Source: an uncultured Persicobacter sp. (GTDB lineage Bacteria > Bacteroidota > Bacteroidia > Cytophagales > Cyclobacteriaceae). From it: a stretch of DNA of 64,000 nt. The position numbers and the translations under genes were made by a program. Position 1 is the stretch's first letter; the number at the start of each line of letters is the position of its first letter. Location of the stretch: assembly GCA_947498325.1 (NCBI GenBank), contig CANMKE010000013.1, positions 1 through 64,000 on the forward strand, in the 5' to 3' direction. The notes under the pieces were generated by a model. That model did not search any database. It worked only from the letters and a program-made list of their open reading frames with translations, and was not told the origin of the DNA. Positions 18,975 through 28,874 of this stretch are shown here, piece after piece.

Positions 18975-20624
18975 TTATGGCTGAAAGTTGACTTTTTTCC
19001 GGATGGTTTTCATCACGCGGCAGGGAAGTTCAAGGGTAAAATGTGCACCTCCTTCAGGGTGCCGCTGAACAGCGATCGATCCGCCATGTAAGGCTGCATA
19101 TTTTTTAACAAAGTGGAGACCCATTCCTGTTCCTTTGGTGTTTTCTGCATTTTTTGCCCGGTAAAAAGGCTGAAATAAATGCTGCATCGCTTCTTCTGAA
19201 ATACCAATACCAAAATCCCTGACTCCCAGCTGAACCTTCGACGCATGGTATTCAAGATGCAGATCAATGGCTTCTTCGGAATATTTCAGGGCATTGTTAA
19301 GTAAATTGACAATGATATGCTCCATCAGGTAAGCATCAAATTCAATGGTTTGTGCAGTGCCCACCACCTTGAAACGGATGCGAGCGCAGTCTTCTGCGGC
19401 ATAGCGGCGCTTGAGAATATCCTCAATAAAAGCCGGGAAATCCTGCTGTTGCAGGTACAGGTTGATTTCTTCTGTTTCCATCTGCCCGTAATCAAGTAAG
19501 CGTTCAAGCATGCCTTTCAGTGAACCGACAGCCTCAAACACCTGATTGAAACGCGGCTGATAAATGGGGGCGTCTTCAGGCGTTTTTTCTGTTATCTGAT
19601 ATTGAATGAGCTGATTGGCAGAATGGATGGTCGTTAGGGGTGTTCTGAACTGATGAGACACCATAGTAATGAAATCAGACTTCATTTTGTTGAGTTCATA
19701 TTCTTTATTCAGGGCGAGAATCAGTTGTTTTTCATATTTCTTTTGATCTGAAATATCCTGAATAATGAGCTGAAGGTAGGGTTGCTGTTGGGCATCAAAA
19801 TATTGCTTTTGATTGATCCGAACGCAATGAGCAGACCCGTTGATGTATAGTTTTCGCTCGGAAATAACCTCCGCTTGCTGCTGATTCACCAAAGAGTACA
19901 GCAATTGATGCGCCTCCCCTTCGGGCAAGTTACGGAGAATGGTTTTGGAGGCATCACTAACGTAACTGAGATTTCCCAAAGCATCTACCTGCATAATGAT
20001 GAAATCATTCTCCACCGAATGCAGCAGCTGTTGCAGGTGTTTGTTAATGGCTTTTAGCGCATTGCTTTTTTTATAATCCTGCTTTTTAAATAGCCATAAT
20101 GCCACCGAGGACATCAAGTTGAGGTGAATAATTTGCAGCGCCCGAGCATTAAGTGGTGCGAGGTTTTCAGGAGAGATATCCGTATGGTAAATGTTAAAAG
20201 CACAGGCCAGGGCAACAAAAATATTACAGAAAATCAGGTAAAAGAGGTGGTGCCCTTTTTCCAACAGGTTAAAATTGACAATATGGAAGAAAATAATCAG
20301 GATAGGCCCAGGCCCATTTACACCACCGACATGGAAAAAGTCAGTATAGAAAATCACCAGTTCCGCCGAGATGAACAAAATCAGGGCCATAGTGTATTTT
20401 CTCCGGAAACGGTTTAAATAATAGGCGATCATCACCGTTGGGGCGATGTAAGAAAAAGTAAGAAAGTATATTTTTGGAAGCTCCAATTGTTGGTATAAAC
20501 TTAAATCCACCACGGCAACAATGACGGCCAGAACAGACATGGCATTCAGTGTGCGTTGCCCAAGGGTGAATGCTGAGGCAGGTCCCAGTATTTGTGTGAT
20601 GTATTTATTGAAAGTGGTAGTCAT
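18975..20624 (-). CDS. Membrane-bound PAS sensor histidine kinase
   Basis: The frame opens with TTG at 20642, but ATG at 20624 gives a more ordinary start (549 residues). About six hydrophobic helices (residues 25-180) form a MASE-like sensor region. A PAS-like domain (about 200-295) ends in 'LQLIIQDISDQKKYEKQL'. The HisKA domain holds the H-box 'MVSHQFRTPLTT' with the phospho-acceptor His324. The HATPase domain has an N-box 'NLLNNALKYS', G1 'VRDFGIGIS' and G2 'GTGMGLHFVKK'. There is no receiver domain and no response-regulator gene nearby, so its partner lies elsewhere. The input signal is unknown. Confidence 0.92.
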   Translation of the reverse strand: MTTTFNKYITQILGPASAFTLGQRTLNAMSVLAVIVAVVDLSLYQQLELPKIYFLTFSYIAPTVMIAYYLNRFRRKYTMALILFISAELVIFYTDFFHVGGVNGPGPILIIFFHIVNFNLLEKGHHLFYLIFCNIFVALACAFNIYHTDISPENLAPLNARALQIIHLNLMSSVALWLFKKQDYKKSNALKAINKHLQQLLHSVENDFIIMQVDALGNLSYVSDASKTILRNLPEGEAHQLLYSLVNQQQAEVISERKLYINGSAHCVRINQKQYFDAQQQPYLQLIIQDISDQKKYEKQLILALNKEYELNKMKSDFITMVSHQFRTPLTTIHSANQLIQYQITEKTPEDAPIYQPRFNQVFEAVGSLKGMLERLLDYGQMETEEINLYLQQQDFPAFIEDILKRRYAAEDCARIRFKVVGTAQTIEFDAYLMEHIIVNLLNNALKYSEEAIDLHLEYHASKVQLGVRDFGIGISEEAMQHLFQPFYRAKNAENTKGTGMGLHFVKKYAALHGGSIAVQRHPEGGAHFTLELPCRVMKTIRKKVNFQP

Positions 20625-21727
20625 GAGAAGGTAGAAAGTCAAAAAAGGTTGTGGTAGTTAAAATATTGAATATCAGTCATTCAATCGTTCAGTTAATTAA
20701 TAAAAATATTTTTAATCCCCCTGCTGAAGTAGAAAAATTAATTTCATATCAAATAATTTGTGCGTAATAAAATAAGATAGAAAAGGTGTAGTTACGCCAA
20801 TAAAAAGCATGATTTCTACCAAAAAATCGACAGCCTACTGTAAATGTACCTTCAGCATATTAGCCCCAATGGGGCTTTTTCATTCGCCTCGGGTGAAAAC
20901 CCGTGGTAAAATTAGGAATGACTAAATATTATTTGGCAATCAAAATTGAAATTGGGTTGTGGGAAAGCTCAAAATCAACACCTCACAATAGGGGTGAGTT
21001 TCTGCTGAGGGGAGCAGTGTTGCCGGTTATTTTTTGTTGGGCATGCGACCCGAATTTGGCGGTTTATACGAGCGGCCTCTTCTTCGAATATGGTCATGGG
21101 CAACCCTTTTTTCAGCGGAAACCGAATGCAGGAACAGCAGCATGTAGCGGTCAAGCTTTCATGCCCGATCGCGTAATAATTAAATATTATTTTTGTAAGA
21201 AGTTAATCTTTTTGTCGTGCGCCATGCACTTTTTTAAGGGCTATTTTTCTGAAATATTATATTTTAATGATTGTTAAATCTGAAATGTTGTATCTTTTTA
21301 ATGGGTGCTTTAGCGTGGCATCACCTAATCGGTGGTGCTAATCAATATGAAATAAAAATTTTATTTTTTAAATACTTTATTTATCAAATGATTATTTGTT
21401 CTCTGTTAATCAAATGATTTGTAAAAATATGGTGATTCAAATAGTTGGTAAGCGAAGTTCTTTGTTCTTTATCTTTTAACTTATTGTACTATTTAAGTAG
21501 TTGTCTTTGTTTGAGGTGATACATAGTGATTTAAATATTATAATATGGAGTCTTTGATGTATATTTTTAGATATGAATTTCCATGTATATTCATTAATTT
21601 TATATATCAAACGATGTGGTTTTTAGGTTTAGCGTTTTGGTAAACGGTTGATGTTAAGCGTTTTCATGTAGCCTGTTTTATGCGCTATTGATCACATTGT
21701 AATCTCAAACTAAACTTAAATGTAAGG
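20625..21727. other. Long AT-rich intergenic region before the second SusC
   Basis: About 1.1 kb without a believable gene. Near 20860-20915 are short palindromes (AGCCCCAATGGGGCT and CCTCGGGTGAAAACCCG), related in style to those in the 32-34 kb array. A GCATCACC/GGTGGTGC stem-loop lies at 21318-21338. From about 21340 to 21727 the sequence is very AT-rich, as expected for a promoter and leader region, but I could not assign a specific promoter. Confidence 0.5.
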
Positions 21728-24700
21728 ATGAAGAAACTTATTACCGTCTTTTTTATCATGCTTTACGTATCCCTTTCAGCCTATGCACAACGACAGGTTA
21801 CGGGGGCCGTTTCAGCCAGTGATTCCGGAGAGCCGATACCGGGTGTTAATGTGCTGATCAAGGGCAGTGGTACAGGAACAATTACCGATTTTGATGGGAA
21901 ATATACCCTTTCAGTTTCCGATGATCAGACCCTGCAGTTCTCTTTCATCGGTATGCAAAGCAAGGAAATATTGGTGGGCAATCAGTCGACGATCAATGTG
22001 CAACTCGATGCCGACGTTACCGAGCTCGATGAGGTGATGGTCGTTGCCTATGGTGTGGCCAAGAAAAGCGCCTTTACCGGTTCGGCCTCTTTTGTGGATG
22101 AAGAGCGTATCCAGACCGCACAGGTGACCAACGTATCGAATGCCCTGCAGGGAACCAGTTCTGGGGTGCAGGTAATTTCGGCTTCCGGTCAGCCGGGGGA
22201 GTCGGCGAGCGTGCGTATCCGTGGGGTGGGTTCGATCAACTCGGGCAGTGATCCTTTATATGTAGTCGATGGGGTTCCTTTTGATGGCGACCTTTCTTCG
22301 ATCAACCCAACGGACATCAAGTCGATGACGGTAATGAAAGATGCGGCTTCGGCAGCAATCTATGGTTCGCGTGCAGCCAATGGTCTGATCATGATCACGA
22401 CCAAGTCTGGCCTTTCGGGTACGGAGCCAAAGATCAACATTCGTTCGACCATGGGGGTATCAAGCCGTGCGGTGAAGCCTATCGAGCGCCTGGGTACCAA
22501 TGATTATATGGAATTGAAATGGGAAGCGATGCGCAACGGGTTCATGGACAATGGACAGGATGCCGCAACAGCAGCACAAAATGCATCTAATGGTTTGATC
22601 GGAACGATTGGCATCAACCCTTATGGTACGGCAAACCCACAACCCGTAGGCGTGGATGGTCGCCTGAAGGATGGTTTGAACCCGCTTTGGGATGACAACT
22701 GGGACGAGGCCGTAATCGGTTCGGGTAAGCGTTATGAAACCAATCTGAGCATTAACGGTGGATCAAAGCGTACGCAGTATTTCCTTTCGGGTAGTTATTT
22801 GAATGAAAGCGGTATGATGCTTGGCTCAGGCTTCGAGCGTTTCACCACCCGTTTGAAATTGACCAACAAAACCACCAACTGGCTGACGACTTCCTTGAAC
22901 CTGAATTACGCCCGTTCGCAACAGCTGTTCAATGACAGTCAGGACAGCAACGTCGGTAACGGAGCAACTTATGGCTTGAACATGGCGAGCTTCTACCCAA
23001 TTTACCAGCGCAACCCGCAGGACGGTAGCTTTATCACGGATCGTAACGGCAATAGAAAGCTCGACTTTGGTACTTACCGAACAAGTTCTTACGCCCGTAC
23101 CAACCTGATGGGCTCGATCCCAATGTCGGTTAATGAGCGTAACCGCGATTTGATCTCGGTGCGTGGTAGTGCAGATTTTGATATCGCTGAGATGTCTGAT
23201 AAGTTATCATTCCTGAAAGGTCTGAAATTCAAAACAAGCTACAATACGGACATCAGTTTCAGAAATAACCACACTTATACACCTGCCTTTTTGGATGATC
23301 CCAACAGTGACCTTGACGTCATTCAAAACCTGCAAAGCACCTCTGCTTCGCGCTCGAATCAGCTGACGCAGAGTTATACTTTCAACAATGTACTTTCTTA
23401 TCAGCTGGACAAAGGCAAGCACAGTATTTCGGCAATTGCAGGGCAGGAAATCTATGCTTATAAATATACCTACAATTATGGTTCGCGGAGTAACTTCCCC
23501 GTAGCCGGTGTGCAGGAGCCTTCTTTTGGTTCGCAAATTGGCGACTATACCGCTTACACTGACTATTACTCCCTGGCCTCTTTCTTTGGGCGTGTAGAAT
23601 ATAGCCTGAGTGAAAAATACAACCTGTCGGTTTCTTACCGTGCCGATGGTTCTTCCCGTTTTCATAAAGACAACCGATGGGGTAACTTCTGGTCTGTGGG
23701 TGGTGCATGGAACATCTCCAAAGAGGATTTCATGGATCAGTTTACTTTCCTCGACAACCTGAAGCTGAAAGCCAGTTATGGAGCACAGGGTAATCAGGAT
23801 ATCCGTACCGAGAGTGGCTCATCCATCTATTACGCCTATCAAAACCTTTACGCCGCCGAGCGTATCGGAAGCTCTTCGGCGGTAACAATTTCCCGTTTGG
23901 CCAACGACAACGTTACCTGGGAAACCAACCTGAATGCCAATATCGGAATGGACTTCGGCATGTTCGAGAACCGCTTGCGTGGTAACCTGGAATGGTTCCA
24001 GCGCAAATCAAAGGACTTGATTTATGAAATGCCATTGGCACCCTCGACTGGTTTTACGGGCATCATTTCCAATGTAGGAGAAATGCGTAACCGTGGAGTG
24101 GAGTTGGAGTTGAACGGTACTTTGATTGACAAAAAAGATTTCACCTGGAACCTTGGTTTCAATGTTACTCATTATAAAAATGTGATTACCGACTTCCCAA
24201 TTGAGGAAGGGGTGATTTCAGGTACTAAGCGTCTGATGACTGGCGATGATCGTTATGCTTTCTACCTGCGTGAATTTGCTGGTAACTCCCAAATTGGAGA
24301 GCAGCTGTATGATCGCAACAACGATGGTGACATTGTGGAGGCCTCTACGCCTAACCCTGGAGGTTTGCCGACTTGGTACCTGATCGATGAGCAGACTGGC
24401 GAGCGATATAAATCCACCAATTACAATGAAGCCGACCGCGTGAACGCTGGCAGTGCCTTGCCTGATTTCTTTGGTGGGGTGAACACCAGCCTGCGTTACA
24501 AAAACTTCACCGTAACGGCCTTATTGTCTTATTCGGTAGGCGGGAAAATCTATACCGGAGGCGAGTACACCACTTTCTACGGAACAGGAAGTGTTAATGC
24601 CAGACCATGGGCAGTGGATATGCTGAACCGATGGACACCAGACAATCAGGATTCCGATTTGCCTCGTCTGACTACCAGTGCACCAGCCAATGGCTTTACC

Positions 24701-24955
24701 GCACAATCAACCCGCCACCTGTACGATGCTTCTTATGTACGTCTGAAAAACCTGAACATCACCTATGCTTTGCCACAGGCGCTGATCAACAGACTGAGCA
24801 TGTCCGCTTGTAGTGTATTCGTTCAGGGAGAGAACTTGTTCACCATTTTTGGTGTGGATGGTATCGATCCTGAAACAGGCGGACTGGCCGGTGTTACGGG
24901 CTACCGTTACCCTGCAGCCAAAGTGATCTCCGGTGGTATCAACCTTTCATTCTAA
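21728..24955 (+). CDS. SusC/RagA-type TonB-dependent outer-membrane transporter (second locus)
   Basis: 1075 residues, starting at an ATG preceded by TAAGG. Signal peptide ends SAYAQ. A carboxypeptidase-regulatory-like domain (about 22-105) precedes a plug with 'VRIRGVGSINSGSDPLYVVDG' and 'MKDAASAAIYGSRAANGLIMIT', followed by a long barrel ending in an aromatic residue (NLSF), normal for BAM-assembled proteins. It has no STN domain, so it is not the type that signals to a sigma/anti-sigma pair. SusD follows after 13 bp. No degradative enzyme is in the same transcript, so the substrate is unclear; the GH43 gene 2.6 kb downstream of its stop codon is the nearest candidate partner. Confidence 0.95.
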   Translation: MKKLITVFFIMLYVSLSAYAQRQVTGAVSASDSGEPIPGVNVLIKGSGTGTITDFDGKYTLSVSDDQTLQFSFIGMQSKEILVGNQSTINVQLDADVTELDEVMVVAYGVAKKSAFTGSASFVDEERIQTAQVTNVSNALQGTSSGVQVISASGQPGESASVRIRGVGSINSGSDPLYVVDGVPFDGDLSSINPTDIKSMTVMKDAASAAIYGSRAANGLIMITTKSGLSGTEPKINIRSTMGVSSRAVKPIERLGTNDYMELKWEAMRNGFMDNGQDAATAAQNASNGLIGTIGINPYGTANPQPVGVDGRLKDGLNPLWDDNWDEAVIGSGKRYETNLSINGGSKRTQYFLSGSYLNESGMMLGSGFERFTTRLKLTNKTTNWLTTSLNLNYARSQQLFNDSQDSNVGNGATYGLNMASFYPIYQRNPQDGSFITDRNGNRKLDFGTYRTSSYARTNLMGSIPMSVNERNRDLISVRGSADFDIAEMSDKLSFLKGLKFKTSYNTDISFRNNHTYTPAFLDDPNSDLDVIQNLQSTSASRSNQLTQSYTFNNVLSYQLDKGKHSISAIAGQEIYAYKYTYNYGSRSNFPVAGVQEPSFGSQIGDYTAYTDYYSLASFFGRVEYSLSEKYNLSVSYRADGSSRFHKDNRWGNFWSVGGAWNISKEDFMDQFTFLDNLKLKASYGAQGNQDIRTESGSSIYYAYQNLYAAERIGSSSAVTISRLANDNVTWETNLNANIGMDFGMFENRLRGNLEWFQRKSKDLIYEMPLAPSTGFTGIISNVGEMRNRGVELELNGTLIDKKDFTWNLGFNVTHYKNVITDFPIEEGVISGTKRLMTGDDRYAFYLREFAGNSQIGEQLYDRNNDGDIVEASTPNPGGLPTWYLIDEQTGERYKSTNYNEADRVNAGSALPDFFGGVNTSLRYKNFTVTALLSYSVGGKIYTGGEYTTFYGTGSVNARPWAVDMLNRWTPDNQDSDLPRLTTSAPANGFTAQSTRHLYDASYVRLKNLNITYALPQALINRLSMSACSVFVQGENLFTIFGVDGIDPETGGLAGVTGYRYPAAKVISGGINLSF

Positions 24956-24968
24956 TCTGTAATCAATC

Positions 24969-26537
24969 ATGAAAAAAATATTTTTAGCCTTAGGCATGGC
25001 CGTGCTTTTTTCGGCCTGCGACAATTTTCTGAGCGTTACCCCACCACGTTACATTACCGATGATAATATGGCAGGTGAGGGTGGTGAACTTACCCCTTCT
25101 TACTACTTAGGCGCCTATTATTCTCTGACGGATTGGTTTATCTCCTATGCTTACCCAGGCTACAAGTCCATCCAATTGGCTTCTGATGCCCTGGGGCAGG
25201 ATGTGGTGGGCTCTGATGGTATTTATGGTGGCGTTACCAGAGAGTACAAATACTTATCGACCGACAATTTCACAAGTTCGGTACCACGCCGATTCTGGCA
25301 GTATTACTTTAAATCCATAGCCACCTGTAACAACGGGATTCAGCGATTCGAAACGGCGGCCTATGAGTCGCACAGCGAGGAATCCAAGATCACTTATGCG
25401 CAGCTGTTAGCTTTGCGTTCTTTCGCCTACCTTGATGTCGTTCGTTTTTGGCAGGCAAGCTATGAGCAAGCGGCAGACCTCGATGTTGCGCCGATTTACG
25501 AAAAAATCGTGGATGCTGAAACGGGGCGTGAAGGCATGCCTCTTTCTACCGTAGCGGAGGTTTATGATTTTCTGATTGATGGTTTGGAGCGTTCGGTAAA
25601 CATCTTTGAAGAGGTGGACTATAACCGATCGTCCAAGGCGATGATCAACAAAAATGTGGCGGCAGGAATCCTGGCGCGTGCTTATCTGACCCGCGGGACA
25701 AAAGCGGACGGATCAGGGGTAAAAGCCGATATGGACAAAGCGGCAAAGTATGCACGCATGGCGCAGGAAGGGATGTCTCTGATGAAGCCTGCCGAATTCC
25801 TGGCCGGTTTCAATGAAGATTCCAATTCAGAATGGATGCTGGACCTGCCACAGTCGGCAGATAATAGCAGCATGAGTTATATCTTCCATTATATGGATAC
25901 CCGCAGTAATGATGGGCGGGCGTATTATAAATCGGCCCTGCCGGATCCTTACTTCAGGGATTTATTCGATTATGGCGATGGATTTGACACTTCGGATGTG
26001 CGTTTCCAACTGTTCGAAGAGCCGGATTCTTTAGGTGCACCGCGTGTACAAAATGCTTTGAAATACCCTAAATTCAGATTCCGTGATTCTGAGCCAACGG
26101 GCGACATCGTTTATATGCGTGTGGCAGAGATGTATTTGATCGAGGCTGAGGCCGTATTGCGTGGAGGACAAGCTGAGCGTCCGGCATTGGAGATCATCAA
26201 TGAATTGCGTGCTGCCCGTGATGCCTCACAGGTAAGTACTGTTGATGTTGATTTTGTGCTGAAGGAGCGCCGCAGAGAGCTGTGGGGTGAAGGCGAAGCC
26301 GGTATCTTTGATATCAACCGTACGCAGGCAACCGTTCACCGAAAAGTGATCGATCAAAAGGATTTTGAAGATTATCTCGGAATGGTAAAAGACAGTGTAT
26401 TGACAAGGGGGCACCACATCCTGTCTTACCCTGATCGTTCGCCAGTCGGCAAAAGCAGCCATTATCACTTCTTCCAGATTCCTGAGCAGGAAGTGTTGAA
26501 CAATCCAATGGTGGAAGGGCAGTTGCCAAGACTATAA
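24969..26537 (+). CDS. SusD/RagB-type substrate-binding lipoprotein (second locus)
   Basis: 522 residues with a lipoprotein signal (FSAC, Cys17). Typical SusD features: an N-terminal TPR-like helical region with 'LLALRSFAYLDVVRFWQ', and a C-terminal part with 'YMRVAEMYLIEAEAVLRGG' and 'FVLKERRRELWGEGEAGIFDINR'. It pairs with the SusC 13 bp upstream and ends the transcript, with a clear terminator 25 bp downstream. Confidence 0.94.
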   Translation: MKKIFLALGMAVLFSACDNFLSVTPPRYITDDNMAGEGGELTPSYYLGAYYSLTDWFISYAYPGYKSIQLASDALGQDVVGSDGIYGGVTREYKYLSTDNFTSSVPRRFWQYYFKSIATCNNGIQRFETAAYESHSEESKITYAQLLALRSFAYLDVVRFWQASYEQAADLDVAPIYEKIVDAETGREGMPLSTVAEVYDFLIDGLERSVNIFEEVDYNRSSKAMINKNVAAGILARAYLTRGTKADGSGVKADMDKAAKYARMAQEGMSLMKPAEFLAGFNEDSNSEWMLDLPQSADNSSMSYIFHYMDTRSNDGRAYYKSALPDPYFRDLFDYGDGFDTSDVRFQLFEEPDSLGAPRVQNALKYPKFRFRDSEPTGDIVYMRVAEMYLIEAEAVLRGGQAERPALEIINELRAARDASQVSTVDVDFVLKERRRELWGEGEAGIFDINRTQATVHRKVIDQKDFEDYLGMVKDSVLTRGHHILSYPDRSPVGKSSHYHFFQIPEQEVLNNPMVEGQLPRL

Positions 26538-26561
26538 GCCATTAATCAGTAAAGAATCTAA

Positions 26562-26597
26562 AAATCCCCTCATGAATGGATCGTGAGGGGATTTTTT
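26562..26597 (+). terminator. Rho-independent terminator after the second SusCD pair
   Basis: AAATCCCCTCA (26562-26572) pairs with TGAGGGGATTT (26584-26594), followed by further T residues to 26597. Confidence 0.9.
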
Positions 26598-26750
26598 GTA
26601 TCCTAAAATCCGTAAGTCATGGAAATATCGGGAGTGGATTGATGAGGTTGATCCTGCCTATTATTTGGGGACTATGCTCCTGTCGTTCCAAGCGGGATGC
26701 CTGAAAACAAAGAAAAGTCCTGAAGGTATCAAGCCCGTAAAAGTGCGCGC

Positions 26751-27287
26751 TTAATTTTTGATCTGCATGCCGATATCAATGGTAACATAGGCTATTTTCA
26801 TATTTCTCTGCAGTGTAACTTCAATTTGCCCATACCACCATACATACGCTTCACTGCCATCATTGGGCAACTCCACAGAATCGTTGTTTACAATCAGAAG
26901 GTCCATAGCTTCCTGTTCATTATTGGCAGGGTGTGCGGTATAAACGGCCTTTTTTTCGATATTTACAACATCGTATTTTTCCTGTTTCAGTTTTTTGAGC
27001 AGCTGTGGATTGCTGCCGTCATTCTCAAGGCTTTCAATGATGATGGCATTAATTTCGCCATCTTCTAAAATATTGCTGCCGTCGCTGATCTGTGCGGCAT
27101 CAGGAATACAGTAATCCCCTCCGATGGCCCAGTCAAATTTTTCAGCATTTCTATTGCTGGTTTTATCGGCACATTCAATTGTGGCATAATCGATCTCAAA
27201 CTCCTGATCAATCGGATTTTCGGCATTATTGGAACAGCCCAGGCATGCCATGACAGCAAAGGCTGAAATAAGTGATTTATAAGTCAA
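26751..27287 (-). CDS. Hypothetical lipoprotein with probable TTG start
   Basis: 178 residues when started at the TTG at 27287. This gives a convincing lipoprotein signal (positively charged start, hydrophobic core, CLGCSN with Cys18). The only ATG nearby (27251) would remove most of that signal, so TTG is preferred. The mature protein is acidic, rich in Asn/Asp, with a Cys pair at about 38 and 59 and an ending strand 'EVTLQRNMKIAYVTIDIGMQI'. I do not recognise a family. It is convergent with the SusCD operon and divergent from the GH43 gene. Confidence 0.6.
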   Translation of the reverse strand: MTYKSLISAFAVMACLGCSNNAENPIDQEFEIDYATIECADKTSNRNAEKFDWAIGGDYCIPDAAQISDGSNILEDGEINAIIIESLENDGSNPQLLKKLKQEKYDVVNIEKKAVYTAHPANNEQEAMDLLIVNNDSVELPNDGSEAYVWWYGQIEVTLQRNMKIAYVTIDIGMQIKN

Positions 27288-27557
27288 TGTCTGAATGGTT
27301 TAGGTTGATGGTTGATTTATGTGTTGTAAAGTTATTTATTTCCATGAAAAAATGATGACTGAAAACGATATATATCATCGCCCTTTTACCGGATCAGTCG
27401 GCCGAAAATATCACTCAAAGGGGAGGAGAAAGCCTTTGTGAACCGTAAAATTCATTTGGATTGGGCAATAGCAAGAGAATTATACTTAAAAAAAGTGCTC
27501 CTTGAGCCAAAGGGTGCTAAATTGAATTTATTTTTTAACCACAGAACTATACATTCC

Positions 27558-28616
27558 ATGAGATGGTCGTTTTTAATTTATATTGCCATAATTGTGGCCT
27601 CAGGCTGTAAGCCTGCAGAGAAAAGCCAGGCAACAACCTCCGCAATCTCCACAAAAGCACGGTCGGGCAATCCCATTTTCGAGGGTTGGTATGCTGATCC
27701 GGAAGTGGCGATGTTGGATGGGAAGGCATGGATTTTCCCTACCACTTCCACCAAATACAAGCAGCAGGTTTATTTCGATGCTTTTTCATCCTCGGATTTG
27801 GTGAACTGGACCAAGCACGAGCGGGTTTTGGATACCACCAAAATTACGTGGGCAAAACAAGCCATGTGGGCGCCTTCCATCATTGAAAATCAAGGGAAGT
27901 ATTTTCTATTTTTCTCAGCCAATGATATTCAGAAGCCGGGTAACTTTTTGTACAAGGAAGACGATCCGATCAATCATTTTGGCGGCATAGGCATTGCTGT
28001 GGCCGACCAACCTGAAGGCCCTTACAAGGATTACCTCGGCAAGCCACTGATCTCCGATTTCCACCATGGTGCACAACCGATTGATCAGTTTGTTTTCAGG
28101 GATGATGATGGTCAGCACTATCTCTTTTATGGCGGATGGAAGCACTGTAACCTCGGCAAGCTTAGCGCCGATTTCAAGACCGTTACTCCCTGGGAAGATG
28201 GGCAGCTGTTCCATGAAATTACCCCCGAAAATTATGTCGAAGGGCCGTTTATGTTCAAGCGCAAAGGAAAATACTATTTGATGTGGTCCGAGGGCGGATG
28301 GGGCAACGGCACCTACCAGGTGGCTTATGCGATTGCCGACCACCCGACGGGTCCTTTCAAACGGGAGGCTACGATTCTCTCTTCCGATGAAAACATGGCC
28401 ACAGGAGCAGGGCACAACTCCGCCTTTTGCGCACCGAATACCGATGACTGGTATATGGTTTATCACCGTCGTCCGATCCCGAACGAAGACCGTGACCACC
28501 GCGTAACCTGCATCGACCGCATGTATTTTAATGAGGACGGAACGATCAAGCCGATGGTCATGACCCGGGAAGGGGTGAAGGCCATCAAGCTCATTACTGC
28601 TGCCGTTTCCCAATAG
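27558..28616 (+). CDS. Glycoside hydrolase family 43-type lipoprotein
   Basis: Started at the ATG at 27558, where a lipoprotein signal begins (VASGC); the frame extends back to a GTG at 27438 with no signal features. The 352-residue product is a single five-bladed GH43-like beta-propeller. The three expected carboxylates are in place: Asp47 in 'WYADPE', Asp176 in 'QPIDQFVF' and Glu228 in 'YVEGPFMF', which would be the base, the pKa modulator and the acid. GH43 members act on arabinose-, xylose- or galactose-containing glycans; the exact activity cannot be read from sequence. A terminator follows at 28724. Confidence 0.87.
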   Translation: MRWSFLIYIAIIVASGCKPAEKSQATTSAISTKARSGNPIFEGWYADPEVAMLDGKAWIFPTTSTKYKQQVYFDAFSSSDLVNWTKHERVLDTTKITWAKQAMWAPSIIENQGKYFLFFSANDIQKPGNFLYKEDDPINHFGGIGIAVADQPEGPYKDYLGKPLISDFHHGAQPIDQFVFRDDDGQHYLFYGGWKHCNLGKLSADFKTVTPWEDGQLFHEITPENYVEGPFMFKRKGKYYLMWSEGGWGNGTYQVAYAIADHPTGPFKREATILSSDENMATGAGHNSAFCAPNTDDWYMVYHRRPIPNEDRDHRVTCIDRMYFNEDGTIKPMVMTREGVKAIKLITAAVSQ

Positions 28617-28723
28617 GGACTGAAAAGTTGATCACTCAAAGGAATCAATAGCCAAAAGCAGGAAGAAATCACTCTTCTGAAAGATAAAATACCATTTATA
28701 AATCGAGATAAAAGTCCTGAAAT

Positions 28724-28746
28724 AGCCCTGTTTCGGGGCTTTTTTT
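28724..28746 (+). terminator. Terminator after the GH43 gene
   Basis: AGCCC (28724-28728) pairs with GGGCT (28736-28740) and is followed by a T tract to 28746. Short but well placed. Confidence 0.7.
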
Positions 28747-28874
28747 GTGGTTTAAAGGATTGATTGTTAGTCTTTAGTTGTCTTGTTTATAAATCAAAAG
28801 ACTTTAAAAAATTCGAGAAGTGAATTTCGTTGCGCATGATGCATATTTGTGAAGACAACAAGGCGCATTTTTTT

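Noticed and set aside
20903-21277. 124-codon plus-strand frame in the intergenic region before the second SusC
   Set aside because: It runs through palindromic repeat debris, has low-complexity aromatic and Cys-rich ends and no recognisable start context. Probably chance.
26596-26754. 52-codon frame with TTG start following the SusD terminator
   Set aside because: It begins inside the terminator T tract and overlaps the end of the convergent lipoprotein gene. The product (containing WKYREWIDEVDPAYYLG) is not recognised. Possibly a gene remnant, but not supported.
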